Part shown: piece after piece, positions 45,677-54,232 of the stretch
Numbering within the stretch: position 1 is the first letter of the stretch
Layout of the letters: each line of letters begins with the position of its first letter
Assembly: GCF_020873915.1 (NCBI RefSeq)
Contig: NZ_JAHWGP010000020.1
Coordinates: 62,001 to 126,000 of the forward strand
DNA from: Streptomyces sp. DH5
GTDB taxonomy: Bacteria; Actinomycetota; Actinomycetes; Streptomycetales; Streptomycetaceae
Direction: 5' to 3'
DNA length: 64,000 bases
Position numbers and translations under genes: made by a program
Notes under the pieces: generated by a model
The model's database searches: none
What the model saw: only the letters and a program-made list of their open reading frames with translations
What the model was told of the DNA's origin: nothing

Positions 45677-46558
45677 TCAGCGGGTGCGGGGCTTCGTGAA
45701 CTCCTCGATCAGCACGGGGTACTGCTCACCGCCGTGTCCGGCGGCGATCGAGCGGTCGGCCATCGCCTTGAACAGCATCGGCAGTTCGGCGTTGACCCCC
45801 ACCGCCTCGCTCTCCTCGATCAGGTGCGCCATGGCCCGTGCGTCGGTCTCCAGGGCCGACACCTCGGCAGGGAAGGAACCGCTGTCGACCTGCCGGGCGT
45901 ACCCGGGGAGCCATTCGGCCACCCCCGCCGCGATCTGCCGCGCGAACGGCGCGTACGTCACGGCGTCCACACCAGCCGTCCTCAGCAGGGCGGTGCCCTG
46001 GAGCCAGGCGTTCAGGACGCTCCACATCATGGCCAGACCGGCCACGTCGTACAGGGACGCCAGGCCGTGGTCCGCGCCGAGGTAGGTGACGGTGCCGAGC
46101 GAGTCGAGTGCCGACCGGTGCGTCTCCGCGTCCGCCTCGGGCCCGCTGTGCAGGATCACCGCCTCGGCGGTGCCGATCGCCGGAGGAACCGCCATGATGG
46201 CGCCGTCCAGGTAGCGGGCGCCGCGCTGCTCGGCCCACCGGGCGGTCTCCCGCGCCTGGGCCGAGCTGCCCGAGGTCAGGTTGAGCAGCGTGGTTCCGCC
46301 GAGGTCGGCACCGTGCGGGCCGAGCAGTTCGTGCACGGCCCGGTAGTCGGTGAGGCAGACGACCGTCAGAGGAGCCGCCTTGAGCGCGTCGCCGACCGCC
46401 GGCGCGAGCCGCGCACCGCCCGCCACCAGGCGGTCGGCCTTGGCGGCCGTACGGTTCCACACGGTGGTGGGGTGACCGGCTTTCAGGAAGGCACCGGCGA
46501 GCGCCTGGCCCATCAGGCCGAGTCCGATGACTGTCACGGGGGTTTCGGTTGCGTTCAT
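45677..46558 (-). CDS. NAD(P)-binding oxidoreductase, imine-reductase/6-phosphogluconate-dehydrogenase-like
   Basis: 293-residue enzyme. The Rossmann motif GLGLMGQALAGAFLKAGHPT and cofactor-selective WNRTAAKAD (Arg/Lys favouring NADPH) are near the N terminus. TTLLNLTSGSSAQARETARW and YLDGAIMAVPPAIGTAEAVI match imine reductases, and the long helical C-terminal dimerisation domain has YDVAGLAMMWSVLNAWLQGT. The expected reaction is NADPH-dependent reduction of C=N or related bonds; the native substrate is unknown. ATG at 46556-46558. It is divergent from the merR gene, with a shared dyad in a 49-bp gap, so MerR probably regulates it. Confidence 0.88.
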   Translation of the reverse strand: MNATETPVTVIGLGLMGQALAGAFLKAGHPTTVWNRTAAKADRLVAGGARLAPAVGDALKAAPLTVVCLTDYRAVHELLGPHGADLGGTTLLNLTSGSSAQARETARWAEQRGARYLDGAIMAVPPAIGTAEAVILHSGPEADAETHRSALDSLGTVTYLGADHGLASLYDVAGLAMMWSVLNAWLQGTALLRTAGVDAVTYAPFARQIAAGVAEWLPGYARQVDSGSFPAEVSALETDARAMAHLIEESEAVGVNAELPMLFKAMADRSIAAGHGGEQYPVLIEEFTKPRTR

Positions 46559-46570
46559 GGCAGCATCGTC

Positions 46571-46600
46571 AACGTTGATACCGGTGTGAAGGTCAAGCGG
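46571..46600. promoter_or_regulatory. MerR-type operator in the imine reductase / merR gap
   Basis: The sequence AACGTTGATACCGGTGTGAAGGTCAAG has a dyad centred on ACCGGT (TTGATACC against GGTGTGAA). On the minus strand it provides TTGACC, the typical -35 of MerR-controlled promoters with a long spacer. Confidence 0.6.
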
Positions 46601-46607
46601 GGGTGCG

Positions 46608-47015
46608 ATGCGAATCGGGGAACTCAGCCGCCGGACGGGCGTCAACGCCCATCAGTTGCGCTACTACGAGGCCCAGGGGCTGCTGGAGGCGGACCGGGGG
46701 GCGAACGGCTATCGCGAGTACGGCGAGGACGCCGTACTGCGGGTGACGCAGATCCGCCACCTGCTCGGCGCGGGTCTGTCCTCCGAGGACATCGCCTACC
46801 TGCTGCCCTGCGCGGTGGGTGAGGCTCCCGAGCTGACCGGATGTCCCGAGTTACTGACCGCGATGCGGTCACGGCTGCGGCGGCTGGACGAGCAGATGGA
46901 CAGGCTCGCCCGGTCCCGTGCTGCCCTGACCCGTTACATCGACGCGGCCGAACGCACGGGCTCCGGGACGTACCCGCCCTTCGACGGTGCCGACCCGGAG
47001 CCCGTGCCCGCCTGA
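46608..47015 (+). CDS. MerR family transcriptional regulator
   Basis: 135-residue regulator. The N-terminal MerR winged helix has MRIGELSRRTGVNAHQLRYY, EAQGLL and GYREYGEDAVLRVTQIRHLL. A coiled-coil dimerisation helix follows (LTAMRSRLRRLDEQMDRLAR). Two cysteines (LLPCAVGE, LTGCPEL) flank the helix but are not a classic metal site, so a small-molecule sensor is more likely. It is divergent from the imine-reductase gene, the expected target. Confidence 0.92.
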   Translation: MRIGELSRRTGVNAHQLRYYEAQGLLEADRGANGYREYGEDAVLRVTQIRHLLGAGLSSEDIAYLLPCAVGEAPELTGCPELLTAMRSRLRRLDEQMDRLARSRAALTRYIDAAERTGSGTYPPFDGADPEPVPA

Positions 47016-47091
47016 GTGTCCGGGGTGCGGCCGCGGGGGAGCCGGTGCCGCCGGCGGAGAAGCGGAACCGGTGCGCGGCGTCACCGGAGCC

Positions 47092-47967
47092 TCAGCCGAT
47101 GCGGGTTCCCGCGCCGCCGACCCGGACGCGTGGGTCGCCGGCGCGCAGCGTCACCGTGAGTTCGCCGGGGCGGCCCAGGTCCTCGCCCTGGTGCAGGGTG
47201 AGGACGGCGTCCTCGGGGACCAGGCCGAGCTCACGGACGTACGCACCGAACGCGGCGGCCGCGGCACCGGTCGCCGGGTCCTCGACCACGCCGCCGACGG
47301 GGAACGGGTCACGGACGTGGAAGACGCCGGCCGACTCCCGCCACACCAACTGGACGGTGGTCAGGTCCAGTCGGTGCATCAGCGCTTCGAGGCGCGCGAA
47401 GTCGTACGCGAGATCAGCGAGGCGGGCGCGCGTCGCCGCCGCGAGCACGAGGTGGCGGGCGCCGGCGAACGCGATCCGGGGCGGAAAGGCCGGATCCAGG
47501 TCGGCGGACGGCCAGCGCAGCGCGGCGAGCGCCTCCGCGAGGTCGGCGCCGGCGATCTCCTCGACGTGCGGCTCGACGCTGGTGAGCGTGGCCCGGAGCG
47601 TCCCGCGCTCCTCGGTCACCTCCACCGGCACGGTGCCGGCGCGCGTCGCGAACACCAGCTGACCTGGCCCGATCCGCTCCGCCAGCGCGACGGCGGTCGC
47701 GACGGTGGCGTGCCCGCAGAACGGGACCTCGGCCTTGGGGCTGAAGTAACGAATGGTGTACGCCCGTCCCTCCCCGCCGCCGAGCCCTTCCGGGGGCGCG
47801 GTCAGGAACGCGGACTCCGAGTACCCCAGTTCGGCGGCGACGGCCAGCATGTCGGCGTCGTCCAGACCGGTGGCGTCCAGGACGACACCGGCGGGGTTCC
47901 CGCCGTCGGGGGTGCTGGAGAAGGCGGTGTAGCGCAGTACTTCGGGCTGCGGCGTAAGCGTCGTCAT
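47092..47967 (-). CDS. PhzF family isomerase-like protein
   Basis: 291-residue protein of the PhzF/diaminopimelate-epimerase fold. GNPAGVVLD near the N terminus, the acid ELGYSESAFL (catalytic Glu region), FSPKAEVPFCGHATVATAVA with the conserved CGHAT, and EDPATGAAAAAFGAYV are all present. PhzF proper isomerises dihydro-3-hydroxyanthranilate in phenazine synthesis; no phenazine genes are nearby, so this is a family member of unknown substrate. ATG at 47965-47967. It is the downstream gene of two on the minus strand. Confidence 0.9.
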   Translation of the reverse strand: MTTLTPQPEVLRYTAFSSTPDGGNPAGVVLDATGLDDADMLAVAAELGYSESAFLTAPPEGLGGGEGRAYTIRYFSPKAEVPFCGHATVATAVALAERIGPGQLVFATRAGTVPVEVTEERGTLRATLTSVEPHVEEIAGADLAEALAALRWPSADLDPAFPPRIAFAGARHLVLAAATRARLADLAYDFARLEALMHRLDLTTVQLVWRESAGVFHVRDPFPVGGVVEDPATGAAAAAFGAYVRELGLVPEDAVLTLHQGEDLGRPGELTVTLRAGDPRVRVGGAGTRIG

Positions 47968-48021
47968 GCCCCGGCCAACATGGGGCGGGCCGCCGCTGTT
48001 CCCGTTCTCCGCCGGTGGGTC

Positions 48022-48645
48022 TCAGGCACCGGGATGCCCCCCGTCGCCGGTGCCGAGGAGGGGGATCGAGAGCCGGTGCTCGACGGCACCGGGCAGGGAC
48101 CACAGCTCGGTACGCCGCCTCCGGTCCCGCGAGCCCCGGCGGTCGGAGCGGCGGATGCCGGGCACGGACACGGCGAGGGCGATCAGGGACGCGGCGAGCC
48201 CGGCCCCGAGGAGCACCCCGGCGAGTACGGCACCGTCCGCCACGGCGAACGGAAGGGCGACCCCGAGGCAGAGCGTGCCGAGGCCGCCGAGGACGGACAC
48301 CATCCACCACAGGGGCGTCAGCGGGTGCTCGTCACGCAGGTGGTCGGTCAGCTGCCGGTCGGTCGGACGCCGCCGCGGGTGCTCCCCGGCGGCCAGGAAC
48401 AGCTCGGCCCGCCCGCGCAGCGCCCACACGGCGTGCGCCCCCACCCACGCGACGGGCAGCACGAACAGCGTCACCAGCACCAGACCCGCCTGGACCGCCC
48501 GGGACACCGGCACCCAGCCGACGGCGTCGGCCACCACGGACGTCACGGTGGCTGCCACGACGACGGCGCCCGCCACGCTCGCGGTCACGAGCCGTCGCCT
48601 CGCCGCGCGCACCCGGGCGCTCAGAGGGAACTCGACCGCGTCCAA
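48022..48645 (-). CDS. Integral membrane protein of unknown function
   Basis: 207 residues from TTG 48643-48645 (MDAVEFPLSARVRAARRRLV), which has GGGAG about seven bases upstream. Four hydrophobic segments are visible: LVTASVAGAVVVAATVTSVV, AVQAGLVLVTLFVLPVAWVG, WWMVSVLGGLGTLCLGVALP and VLAGVLLGAGLAASLIALAV. A conserved-looking loop, LTDHLRDEHPLTPLWW, sits between helices 2 and 3. The C terminus is basic. The ribosome-binding segment GGGAGAAGACGTTG is duplicated 17 bp upstream. An upstream in-frame start at 48768 would overlap the FMO-SDR gene's downstream flank and lacks conserved sequence. Confidence 0.7.
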   Translation of the reverse strand: MDAVEFPLSARVRAARRRLVTASVAGAVVVAATVTSVVADAVGWVPVSRAVQAGLVLVTLFVLPVAWVGAHAVWALRGRAELFLAAGEHPRRRPTDRQLTDHLRDEHPLTPLWWMVSVLGGLGTLCLGVALPFAVADGAVLAGVLLGAGLAASLIALAVSVPGIRRSDRRGSRDRRRRTELWSLPGAVEHRLSIPLLGTGDGGHPGA

Positions 48646-48790
48646 CGTCTTCTCCCGTACAACGTCTTCTCCCCTCGACGACCGCGGGTACTGTACGCAG
48701 CCTCGACGAGGCTCCCCGAGGCGGGCTCCGGCCGAGCTCGGTTCCGCGCCCCGGAAGACCCGGCGCACGGTCGCCGGCCGGTGACCGTGC

Positions 48791-50923
48791 TCAGCCGTCG
48801 CGGCCGTACCGGCGCCGCAGCCCCTCGGCGAGCGGCGCCCGCGCGAACGCGCCCGCCGCGAGCCTGGACGCGACGGTCCGCCGCACGATCCGGTCGGTCA
48901 GGGCCGGTGCGTGCCGGGCCAGCGCCATCTCGGCCCGCCCGCGCCGGGTCGTCGCCACGTCGCGCGGCGCCCGCCGCGCCGTGACCGCCGAGACCACCGC
49001 GGACACCACCCCTTCGAGCGGCTCGGGCCGCGACACCCCGTCGAGCGAGAGACCGGCCTCGCGGGTGCTGTCGTGGATCGGGCTGCGCACCATGCTCGGG
49101 TACACGGTCGTCACCCCGACGTGCGTGCCGACCTCCAGCCGCAGCGTGTCCGCGTACGCGGCGAGCGCCCGCTTGGAGACTCCGTAGGCGGCGGCCAGCG
49201 GCAGCGGCAGCAGCGCCATCCGCGAGGCGATGAACACCACGCGCCCCCGCGCCCGTTCGAGATGAGGCAGCGCCGCGGCCGTCACCTCCCACGCGCCGAG
49301 CAGGTTCAGCCGCACCTGGCGGTGCACCTCCTCGGACGGCCGCAGCTCGGCGGGGGCCGGACCACCCCGCCCCGCGTTGTTGACCAGGACGTCCACACCG
49401 CCGCCGAGCAGCCGCACCGCCTCCTCGACGCCCTTGGCCACGGACTCGGGGTCGGTCAGGTCGCAGCCCACCACGGGCACCGGCGCCGTCCCGTCCGCCA
49501 CCAGGTCCAGCCCGACCACCCGCGCGCCGAGTTCGGTGAAGCGGTCCCCCAGCGCCCGGCCGAAGGTCCCCGCGGCGCCCGTCACGATCACCCGCCGTCC
49601 CGCGAGGGAGGACGCCGTGCCCCGCCGGTCCGCGAGGTCGCGGGCCACCTGACGGAGGTAGCGGTCCACGTCGACGCGCATGTGCGGACGCTTCGCGCCC
49701 CATCGGTCCCGCGCGGCGTGCAGCTCGGAGGTGACCGAGGCCAGCATCCGGTCCCGGTGCGGCCGGCGCAGACGCCCGGACAGGTGCGCGGCCAGCAACC
49801 TGCCCTGTGCCTCCACGACCGGCAGCGCAGAACCCGTCGACTGCATCAGCCCCACGAACGACAACGCGGGTTCGTCCAGCGGGAACACGTGCCGGTACAG
49901 CGGCAGCCGCGCCGGGTCGGGGACCACCTTCGGGTCGAGGAAGGGGACGGTCGCCCGGTACCCGGTGCACCACAGCACGTGGTCCACCTCGTCCTCGCGC
50001 CCGTCCGTGAAGCGCACCCGGTGCCCCTCGAACCTCTCGATGCCCGCCCGTACCCCGATCCGCCCGGCCTCCACCAGCGCCGGGACCGTGTCGCTCAGCG
50101 TCGGGTGGTCCTGGAGCACCCCGTCGGGGGAGGGCGGCAGCGCCGGCCCCTCGCCGCCCCGGTCGGCCAGCCGCAGCATCGCCTGGGACACCCGCTGGCG
50201 CAGCCGCCAGGGCAGTACGGCGGCGAGCGCGCCGTTCCACTGGTCGGTGGGCCGGCCCAGCAGCCGCTTGGGCAGCACCCACACTCCGCGCCGGGCCGAT
50301 ATCAGCACCTCGCTCGCCTGCCCGACCAGCTCCGTGGCGATGTCCATCGCCGAGTTGCCGGTGCCCACGACCAGCACCCGGCGCCCGGCGAACTCGACGG
50401 GCTCGCGGTAGGCGTGCGCGTGCGAGGAGGTGCCCTCGAACGTGCCGGGGTAGGGCGGTTCGGGCAGGCGCGGCGTGTGGTTGTGCCCGTTGGCGACCAC
50501 CAGGTGCGCGACGGACTCCTGGTACGCCCCCTCGGGACCGTGGAGTTCGAGCAGCCAGCCCTCCTCGGTGCGCCGCGCGGCGACGAGTTCCGTGTTCGTC
50601 CGGTAGTGCCCCGGTACACCGAAGCGCTCCGCGTATTCCCTTACGTACGACAGGAGTTGGGCGCGCGAGGGGTAGTCGGGCCAGTCCGGGGGCATCGGGT
50701 GGTCGCTGAACTCGGTGCGCGGCTTCGACGTGTTGAGGCGCAGCCCTTCGTACGCGGCGGTGTCGTCGGAGAGCCGCCAGAGCCCGCCCAGTTCCCCGGC
50801 GCGCTCCAGGCCGCACACTTCCACGCCCGCTTCGATCAGCGCCTTCACCGCCGCGATGCCCGCGACCCCGCCCCCGACGACGGCCACCCGGCCCGGCCCC
50901 GCCGTCTCCCGCCCTGCGCCCAT
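48791..50923 (-). CDS. Flavin-containing monooxygenase fused to short-chain dehydrogenase
   Basis: 710-residue bifunctional protein. Residues 1-430 are an FAD- and NADPH-binding monooxygenase: GGGVAGIAAVKALIEAG (FAD site, about 17), the FMO fingerprint FEGTSSHAHAYREP, and the second Rossmann GTGNSAMD. Residues about 440-710 are an SDR: TGAAGTFGRA (NAD(P) site), NNAGRGGPAPAE, a serine in FIASRM, and the catalytic YGVSK. An oxygenation followed by alcohol/ketone interconversion in one chain is the natural inference, for instance Baeyer-Villiger or heteroatom oxidation of a lipid or terpenoid. AGGAAGGG precedes the ATG. It lies 21 bp downstream of a tetR gene on the same strand. Confidence 0.9.
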   Translation of the reverse strand: MGAGRETAGPGRVAVVGGGVAGIAAVKALIEAGVEVCGLERAGELGGLWRLSDDTAAYEGLRLNTSKPRTEFSDHPMPPDWPDYPSRAQLLSYVREYAERFGVPGHYRTNTELVAARRTEEGWLLELHGPEGAYQESVAHLVVANGHNHTPRLPEPPYPGTFEGTSSHAHAYREPVEFAGRRVLVVGTGNSAMDIATELVGQASEVLISARRGVWVLPKRLLGRPTDQWNGALAAVLPWRLRQRVSQAMLRLADRGGEGPALPPSPDGVLQDHPTLSDTVPALVEAGRIGVRAGIERFEGHRVRFTDGREDEVDHVLWCTGYRATVPFLDPKVVPDPARLPLYRHVFPLDEPALSFVGLMQSTGSALPVVEAQGRLLAAHLSGRLRRPHRDRMLASVTSELHAARDRWGAKRPHMRVDVDRYLRQVARDLADRRGTASSLAGRRVIVTGAAGTFGRALGDRFTELGARVVGLDLVADGTAPVPVVGCDLTDPESVAKGVEEAVRLLGGGVDVLVNNAGRGGPAPAELRPSEEVHRQVRLNLLGAWEVTAAALPHLERARGRVVFIASRMALLPLPLAAAYGVSKRALAAYADTLRLEVGTHVGVTTVYPSMVRSPIHDSTREAGLSLDGVSRPEPLEGVVSAVVSAVTARRAPRDVATTRRGRAEMALARHAPALTDRIVRRTVASRLAAGAFARAPLAEGLRRRYGRDG

Positions 50924-50944
50924 CGCCCCGCGCCCTTCCTCGAG

Positions 50945-51694
50945 CTAATCCAACGTGCGAGGGATTATTACGTCACTTCCGTCACCGGCACCAGACCCCG
51001 GCTCCCCGCCGCCCGGCGGTGGTCCGTACAGCGCGTCCAGGAACCTGCGCACCCAGAGGCGGAACTCGTAGCGCTCCCGCTCCCGCTCGGCGGGGGAGGC
51101 CGCCGCCAGTGCGGTGACGTGGCCGTGCGCCGCCCACACCAGGCTGCGCACCGTGACGTGCGGGGTCGCCTCCCGTACCGTCCCCGCCTGCGCCGCCTCC
51201 AGCAGCGCCCGCTCGACCTCGCCGTACAGCGGCAGCGCGTAGGCCCGGTCCAGGCCCGTACCGCGCGTGGGGTCGAGCCAGCGGCGCAGCCACAGGAACG
51301 TCGTGTGCGGATGCTCCTCCAGGAAGTCCACGAAACCCTCCGCGAGCGCGCTCAGCGCCGCGGCCAGCGGCGGCCCGCCGTCCGCCGCCGCCCGCCGGAG
51401 CTCCGTCACCAGCGGGGCCAGCGCCGCCCGCTCGGCCTCGTGCACCCGCTCGAAGCAGGCGTCGTACAGCGCGTCCTTCGCCGGGAAGTGGTGGTGCAGG
51501 CTCGACACGTCGATGCCCACCCGCGCCGCGATGTCCCGCAGCGAGGTCCCCTCCGGCCCCCGCGCGGCGAACAGCGCCGTCGCCTCCCGCAGGATCAGCT
51601 CACGCGTGGACGGCCCCTCCCGCTCCGCGCGCCTGGGCCTGCCCGGACCGCGCCGGGCGGGCCGCTCGTCGGGTGTCCGATCGCTCTTCCTCAT
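50945..51694 (-). CDS. TetR family transcriptional regulator
   Basis: 249-residue repressor. A basic leader RKSDRTPDERPARRGPGRPR precedes the helix-turn-helix REATALFAARGPEGTSLRDI, ARVGIDVSSLHHHFPAKDAL, then a helical ligand-binding C terminus (VDFLEEHPHTTFLWLRRWLD). ATG 51692-51694 is preferred to the start at 51730, which would lie in the promoter. It is the first gene of an operon with the FMO-SDR fusion and is divergent from a GPH transporter across a 55-bp gap. It probably represses both. Confidence 0.92.
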   Translation of the reverse strand: MRKSDRTPDERPARRGPGRPRRAEREGPSTRELILREATALFAARGPEGTSLRDIAARVGIDVSSLHHHFPAKDALYDACFERVHEAERAALAPLVTELRRAAADGGPPLAAALSALAEGFVDFLEEHPHTTFLWLRRWLDPTRGTGLDRAYALPLYGEVERALLEAAQAGTVREATPHVTVRSLVWAAHGHVTALAAASPAERERERYEFRLWVRRFLDALYGPPPGGGEPGSGAGDGSDVIIPRTLD

Positions 51695-51749
51695 CCGGAC
51701 CAGTCTGGCTAGGATCCGCAGACCTCGCAATCAAACACCTGAGGGATTC
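51695..51749. promoter_or_regulatory. tetR / transporter divergent promoter
   Basis: 55-bp gap. TAGGAT at 51710-51715 may be a -10 for the transporter. AATC...GATT (51729-51748) and the A+T-rich CAATCAAACACCTGAGGGATT suggest an operator for the TetR protein. GAGGGA is the transporter's ribosome binding site. Confidence 0.45.
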
Positions 51750-53186
51750 ATGAACGCCGCCACAGGATCCGAAGCCCCTCTCCCCGGACACCCGGCCCCC
51801 GCCGCCGACGGGACCGACGGGGACGGCACCGACGTGCCCCGCCCCGCCCTCCTGCGCTACGCCCTCGGCTCGGCCGGCATGGGCGTCTACGTGACCGTCC
51901 CCGGCCTGCTCCTGCTGTACTTCCTCACCGACACCCTCGGTGTGGCCCCCTGGCTGGCCGGACTGGTGCTGCTCGTGCCGAAGGCCGTGGACGTCGTGCT
52001 GCACCCCTTCGTCGGTTCCCTCTCCGACCGGGAACGCGCCCGGCGGGGCGACAGGCTGCGGCTCCTGGCGGCGGGCTGCGCCCTGGCCCCCGCGTTCGTC
52101 GCGCTCTTCGCGGTGCCCGCGCCCGTGGCCGACCGGCCCTGGGCCGCCGCCGCGTGGGTCGCCGGCTGGTTCGTCGTCGCCAACGCCCTCTTCGCCGCGT
52201 ACCAGGTGCCGTACCTCTCCACGCCCACCGACATGACGGTCGGCTACCACGGCCGGACCCGGGTGCTGTCCTTCCGCATGGTGGTCCTCACCGTCGGCAT
52301 CCTGGTCGGCGGCGCACTGGCCCCGCTCCTGGCGGGCGAGGGCGACTCGGTCGCCCGGTACGCGGTCATGGCCCTCGTCCTCGGCGCCTTCACCCTCGCC
52401 TTCCAGATCGTCGGCGTCGGCGGCGTCCGCGACCTTCTGCCCACCGAACCCCGGCCGCACCCGGAGTCAGCGGAGTCCCCGGCCTCGACGGCGCCCGGCT
52501 CGGCCCTGGCCCAGGTACGGGACATGCTGCGCGCCAACCCCTCCTTCCGCGTCCTGGTCCTCGCCTACCTCCTCGTCTCCACCACGACCCACCTGGTCCT
52601 CGCCGGGCTGCCGTACTACGCCCGGCACGAACTGGGCCGCCCCGGCTTCACCACCGTTCTCATGGCCGCGTTCGTGGCCCCCGCCCTGCTCACCACGCCC
52701 CTGTGGTTCCGCCTCTCGCGGAGCTGGGGCAAACAACGCTGCCTGCTGTTCTGCCAGGCCTTCTTCGCCGCCGGGGCCCTCGGCCTCGCCGTCGGCGACT
52801 CGGCGGGTATCGCGGTCCCGGTGCTGTGCACCCTGATCCTCGGCGTGTGCTTCGCCGGTCTCCAGCTCTTCCCGTTCTCGATGGTCCCGGACACCGTCCG
52901 CTCGGCGGGCAGCACCGAGATCGAACGCACCGGCGCCTACACGGGCGTGTGGACCGCGACGGAGTCGACGGGCGCCGCCGCCGGCCCCTACCTGTACTCG
53001 GCGGCCCTCGGCCTCGGCGGATACGCCGCCGCGCGGGCCGGCGAGGAGGTCACCCAGACCGGCGCCGCCCACACCGCCATCCTCCTCGGCTTCACGGTCC
53101 TGCCCGCCCTCCTCATGGCAGCCGCCCTCGCGGTCCAGTCCCGCTACCGCCTCGACGCCCGCATCACCCGGACCACCGGACCCTGA
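51750..53186 (+). CDS. GPH-family (MelB-like) MFS transporter
   Basis: 478-residue membrane protein with about 12 transmembrane segments. The N terminus is YALGSAGMGVYVTVPGLLLL. MelB/GPH signatures are DVVLHPFVGSLSDRERARRG (loop 2-3) and YQVPYLSTPTDMTVGYHGRT, plus YVTVPGLLLLYFLTDTLG. The sequence GLQLFPFSMVPDTVRSAGST in the second half is typical of the cation-symporting GPH group. ATG 51750 follows GAGGGA by four bases. Divergence from a tetR / FMO-SDR operon suggests import or export of that pathway's substrate or product. Confidence 0.88.
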   Translation: MNAATGSEAPLPGHPAPAADGTDGDGTDVPRPALLRYALGSAGMGVYVTVPGLLLLYFLTDTLGVAPWLAGLVLLVPKAVDVVLHPFVGSLSDRERARRGDRLRLLAAGCALAPAFVALFAVPAPVADRPWAAAAWVAGWFVVANALFAAYQVPYLSTPTDMTVGYHGRTRVLSFRMVVLTVGILVGGALAPLLAGEGDSVARYAVMALVLGAFTLAFQIVGVGGVRDLLPTEPRPHPESAESPASTAPGSALAQVRDMLRANPSFRVLVLAYLLVSTTTHLVLAGLPYYARHELGRPGFTTVLMAAFVAPALLTTPLWFRLSRSWGKQRCLLFCQAFFAAGALGLAVGDSAGIAVPVLCTLILGVCFAGLQLFPFSMVPDTVRSAGSTEIERTGAYTGVWTATESTGAAAGPYLYSAALGLGGYAAARAGEEVTQTGAAHTAILLGFTVLPALLMAAALAVQSRYRLDARITRTTGP

Positions 53187-53209
53187 CCCCGCTCCGGTTC
53201 TCCGGCCCG

Positions 53210-53850
53210 TCACGGCAGGATCGCGATACCGCTCGGCCAGTTCGGACCCAGCCGGCCGGTCCCGCGCCGCCACGTGCAGGAACTGGAACCCCTGCAGTTC
53301 CCGTGCCCGCCGCAACGGCCCGGCGTCCAGGTGACGCGGCCCGCCGGAGGTGACGAGAGCCGGCACGGTCTCCTTCGCGTCCTCGTCGTCACCCGCGACG
53401 AGGACGTCCAGCGGCCGCCCGGCCATCTCACCGGCGGCCCGGCGAACGTCGTGGTGAACGCCTTGACCATTTGGGCGTCCGGTACGGCGGCGGTGATCTC
53501 CTCGACGGCGGACGTGCCGGGGGCCACGACGAGCGAGTCGAACGTCGAGAGGTCCCCACGGGATCGCGGATGTCGATCACGGCCTTGCCCGCCGTCGAGC
53601 CCGCCCACCCGGACGCCGTCTCCCGTCCGGCCGGACAGGGCGGCGCGAGCACCATCACGTCGGAGCCGCCCACCGCGCCCCCGTCCACCACCGCGACATC
53701 CGCCCCGGAGGCCCCCAGGCTCAACGCCATGGCCGACTCGTCCGCCTTGGCACGCGTCCGGTCGTACGACCGCGGGGAGGGCCCGCCCGCCAGCATCCGC
53801 GTACCGATGCCCCGGGCCGTGTTCCCGGCACCGGTGATGGTGACGATCAC
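53210..53850 (-). pseudogene. Frameshifted NADPH-dependent F420 reductase-like (NAD(P)-binding) gene
   Basis: On the minus strand the start VIVTITGAGNTARGIGTRML (GTG 53848-53850) and ADVAVVDGGAVGGSDVMVLA run in one frame to about 53560. TFDSLVVAPGTSAVEEITAA and VPDAQMVKAFTTTFAG continue in a second frame to about 53440. RPLDVLVAGDDEDAKETVP and LDAGPLRRARELQGFQFLH lie in a third frame to about 53260. The C terminus GPNWPSGIAILP returns to the second frame and stops at 53210. That is three shifts within 640 bases, with the order and spacing of one intact protein preserved. The family binds NADP and reduces F420 or related quinone-like substrates. It faces the GPH transporter gene convergently. 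Confidence 0.82.
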
Positions 53851-54066
53851 GAGCTGCTCCGTACGTGGTGGAGGGCCGGGAAACGCCTGCTGCCTCTCCC
53901 GACCTCCCACCGTCACCCCCGGGCTCCTCCCGCCGCCGCCCACCGTGCTGCCGCAGGACACGACCGCCGAAAGGGCGGAGCCCGAGGGGGAGGGAGTGTG
54001 ACGGACCGGCTCCCCGGATCGACGGTGTCGGACCACACGGCCAGGGTCGCCGGTCACTGGGGAGAG
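53851..54066. other. Non-coding stretch downstream of the VOC gene
   Basis: About 215 bp between the decayed reductase start and the SMI1-like remnant. Apart from Pro/Arg-rich frames I see no gene, hairpin or promoter that I can support. Confidence 0.5.
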
Positions 54067-54223
54067 GGTCGGCTGGCCCGCCGCCGAGGCCACGTCGGGC
54101 ACCGGGCTGCCAAGTGGCTACAAGGCTTTGCCGGACACGTACGGCACGGGCGGCACCGGGCATCTCATCATCCTGCCGCCGCTCCCCGGCGGCCTGCGGG
54201 GACTCCCCATCACCCGGGACTGA
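54067..54223 (+). pseudogene. Possible remnant of an SMI1/KNR4 family protein
   Basis: The plus-strand frame ending in TGA 54221-54223 reads RVGWPAAEATSGTGLPSGYK, ALPDTYGTGGTGHLII, then a truncated tail. This resembles the N-terminal signature of SMI1/KNR4 proteins (W-x-VE-xx-LG-x-LPSDYK-x-L-x-x-YG-x-G-x-F). There is no start codon or downstream domain, so at best it is a fragment of an immunity-type or scaffolding protein. Confidence 0.35.
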
Positions 54224-54232
54224 GACCTTGCG

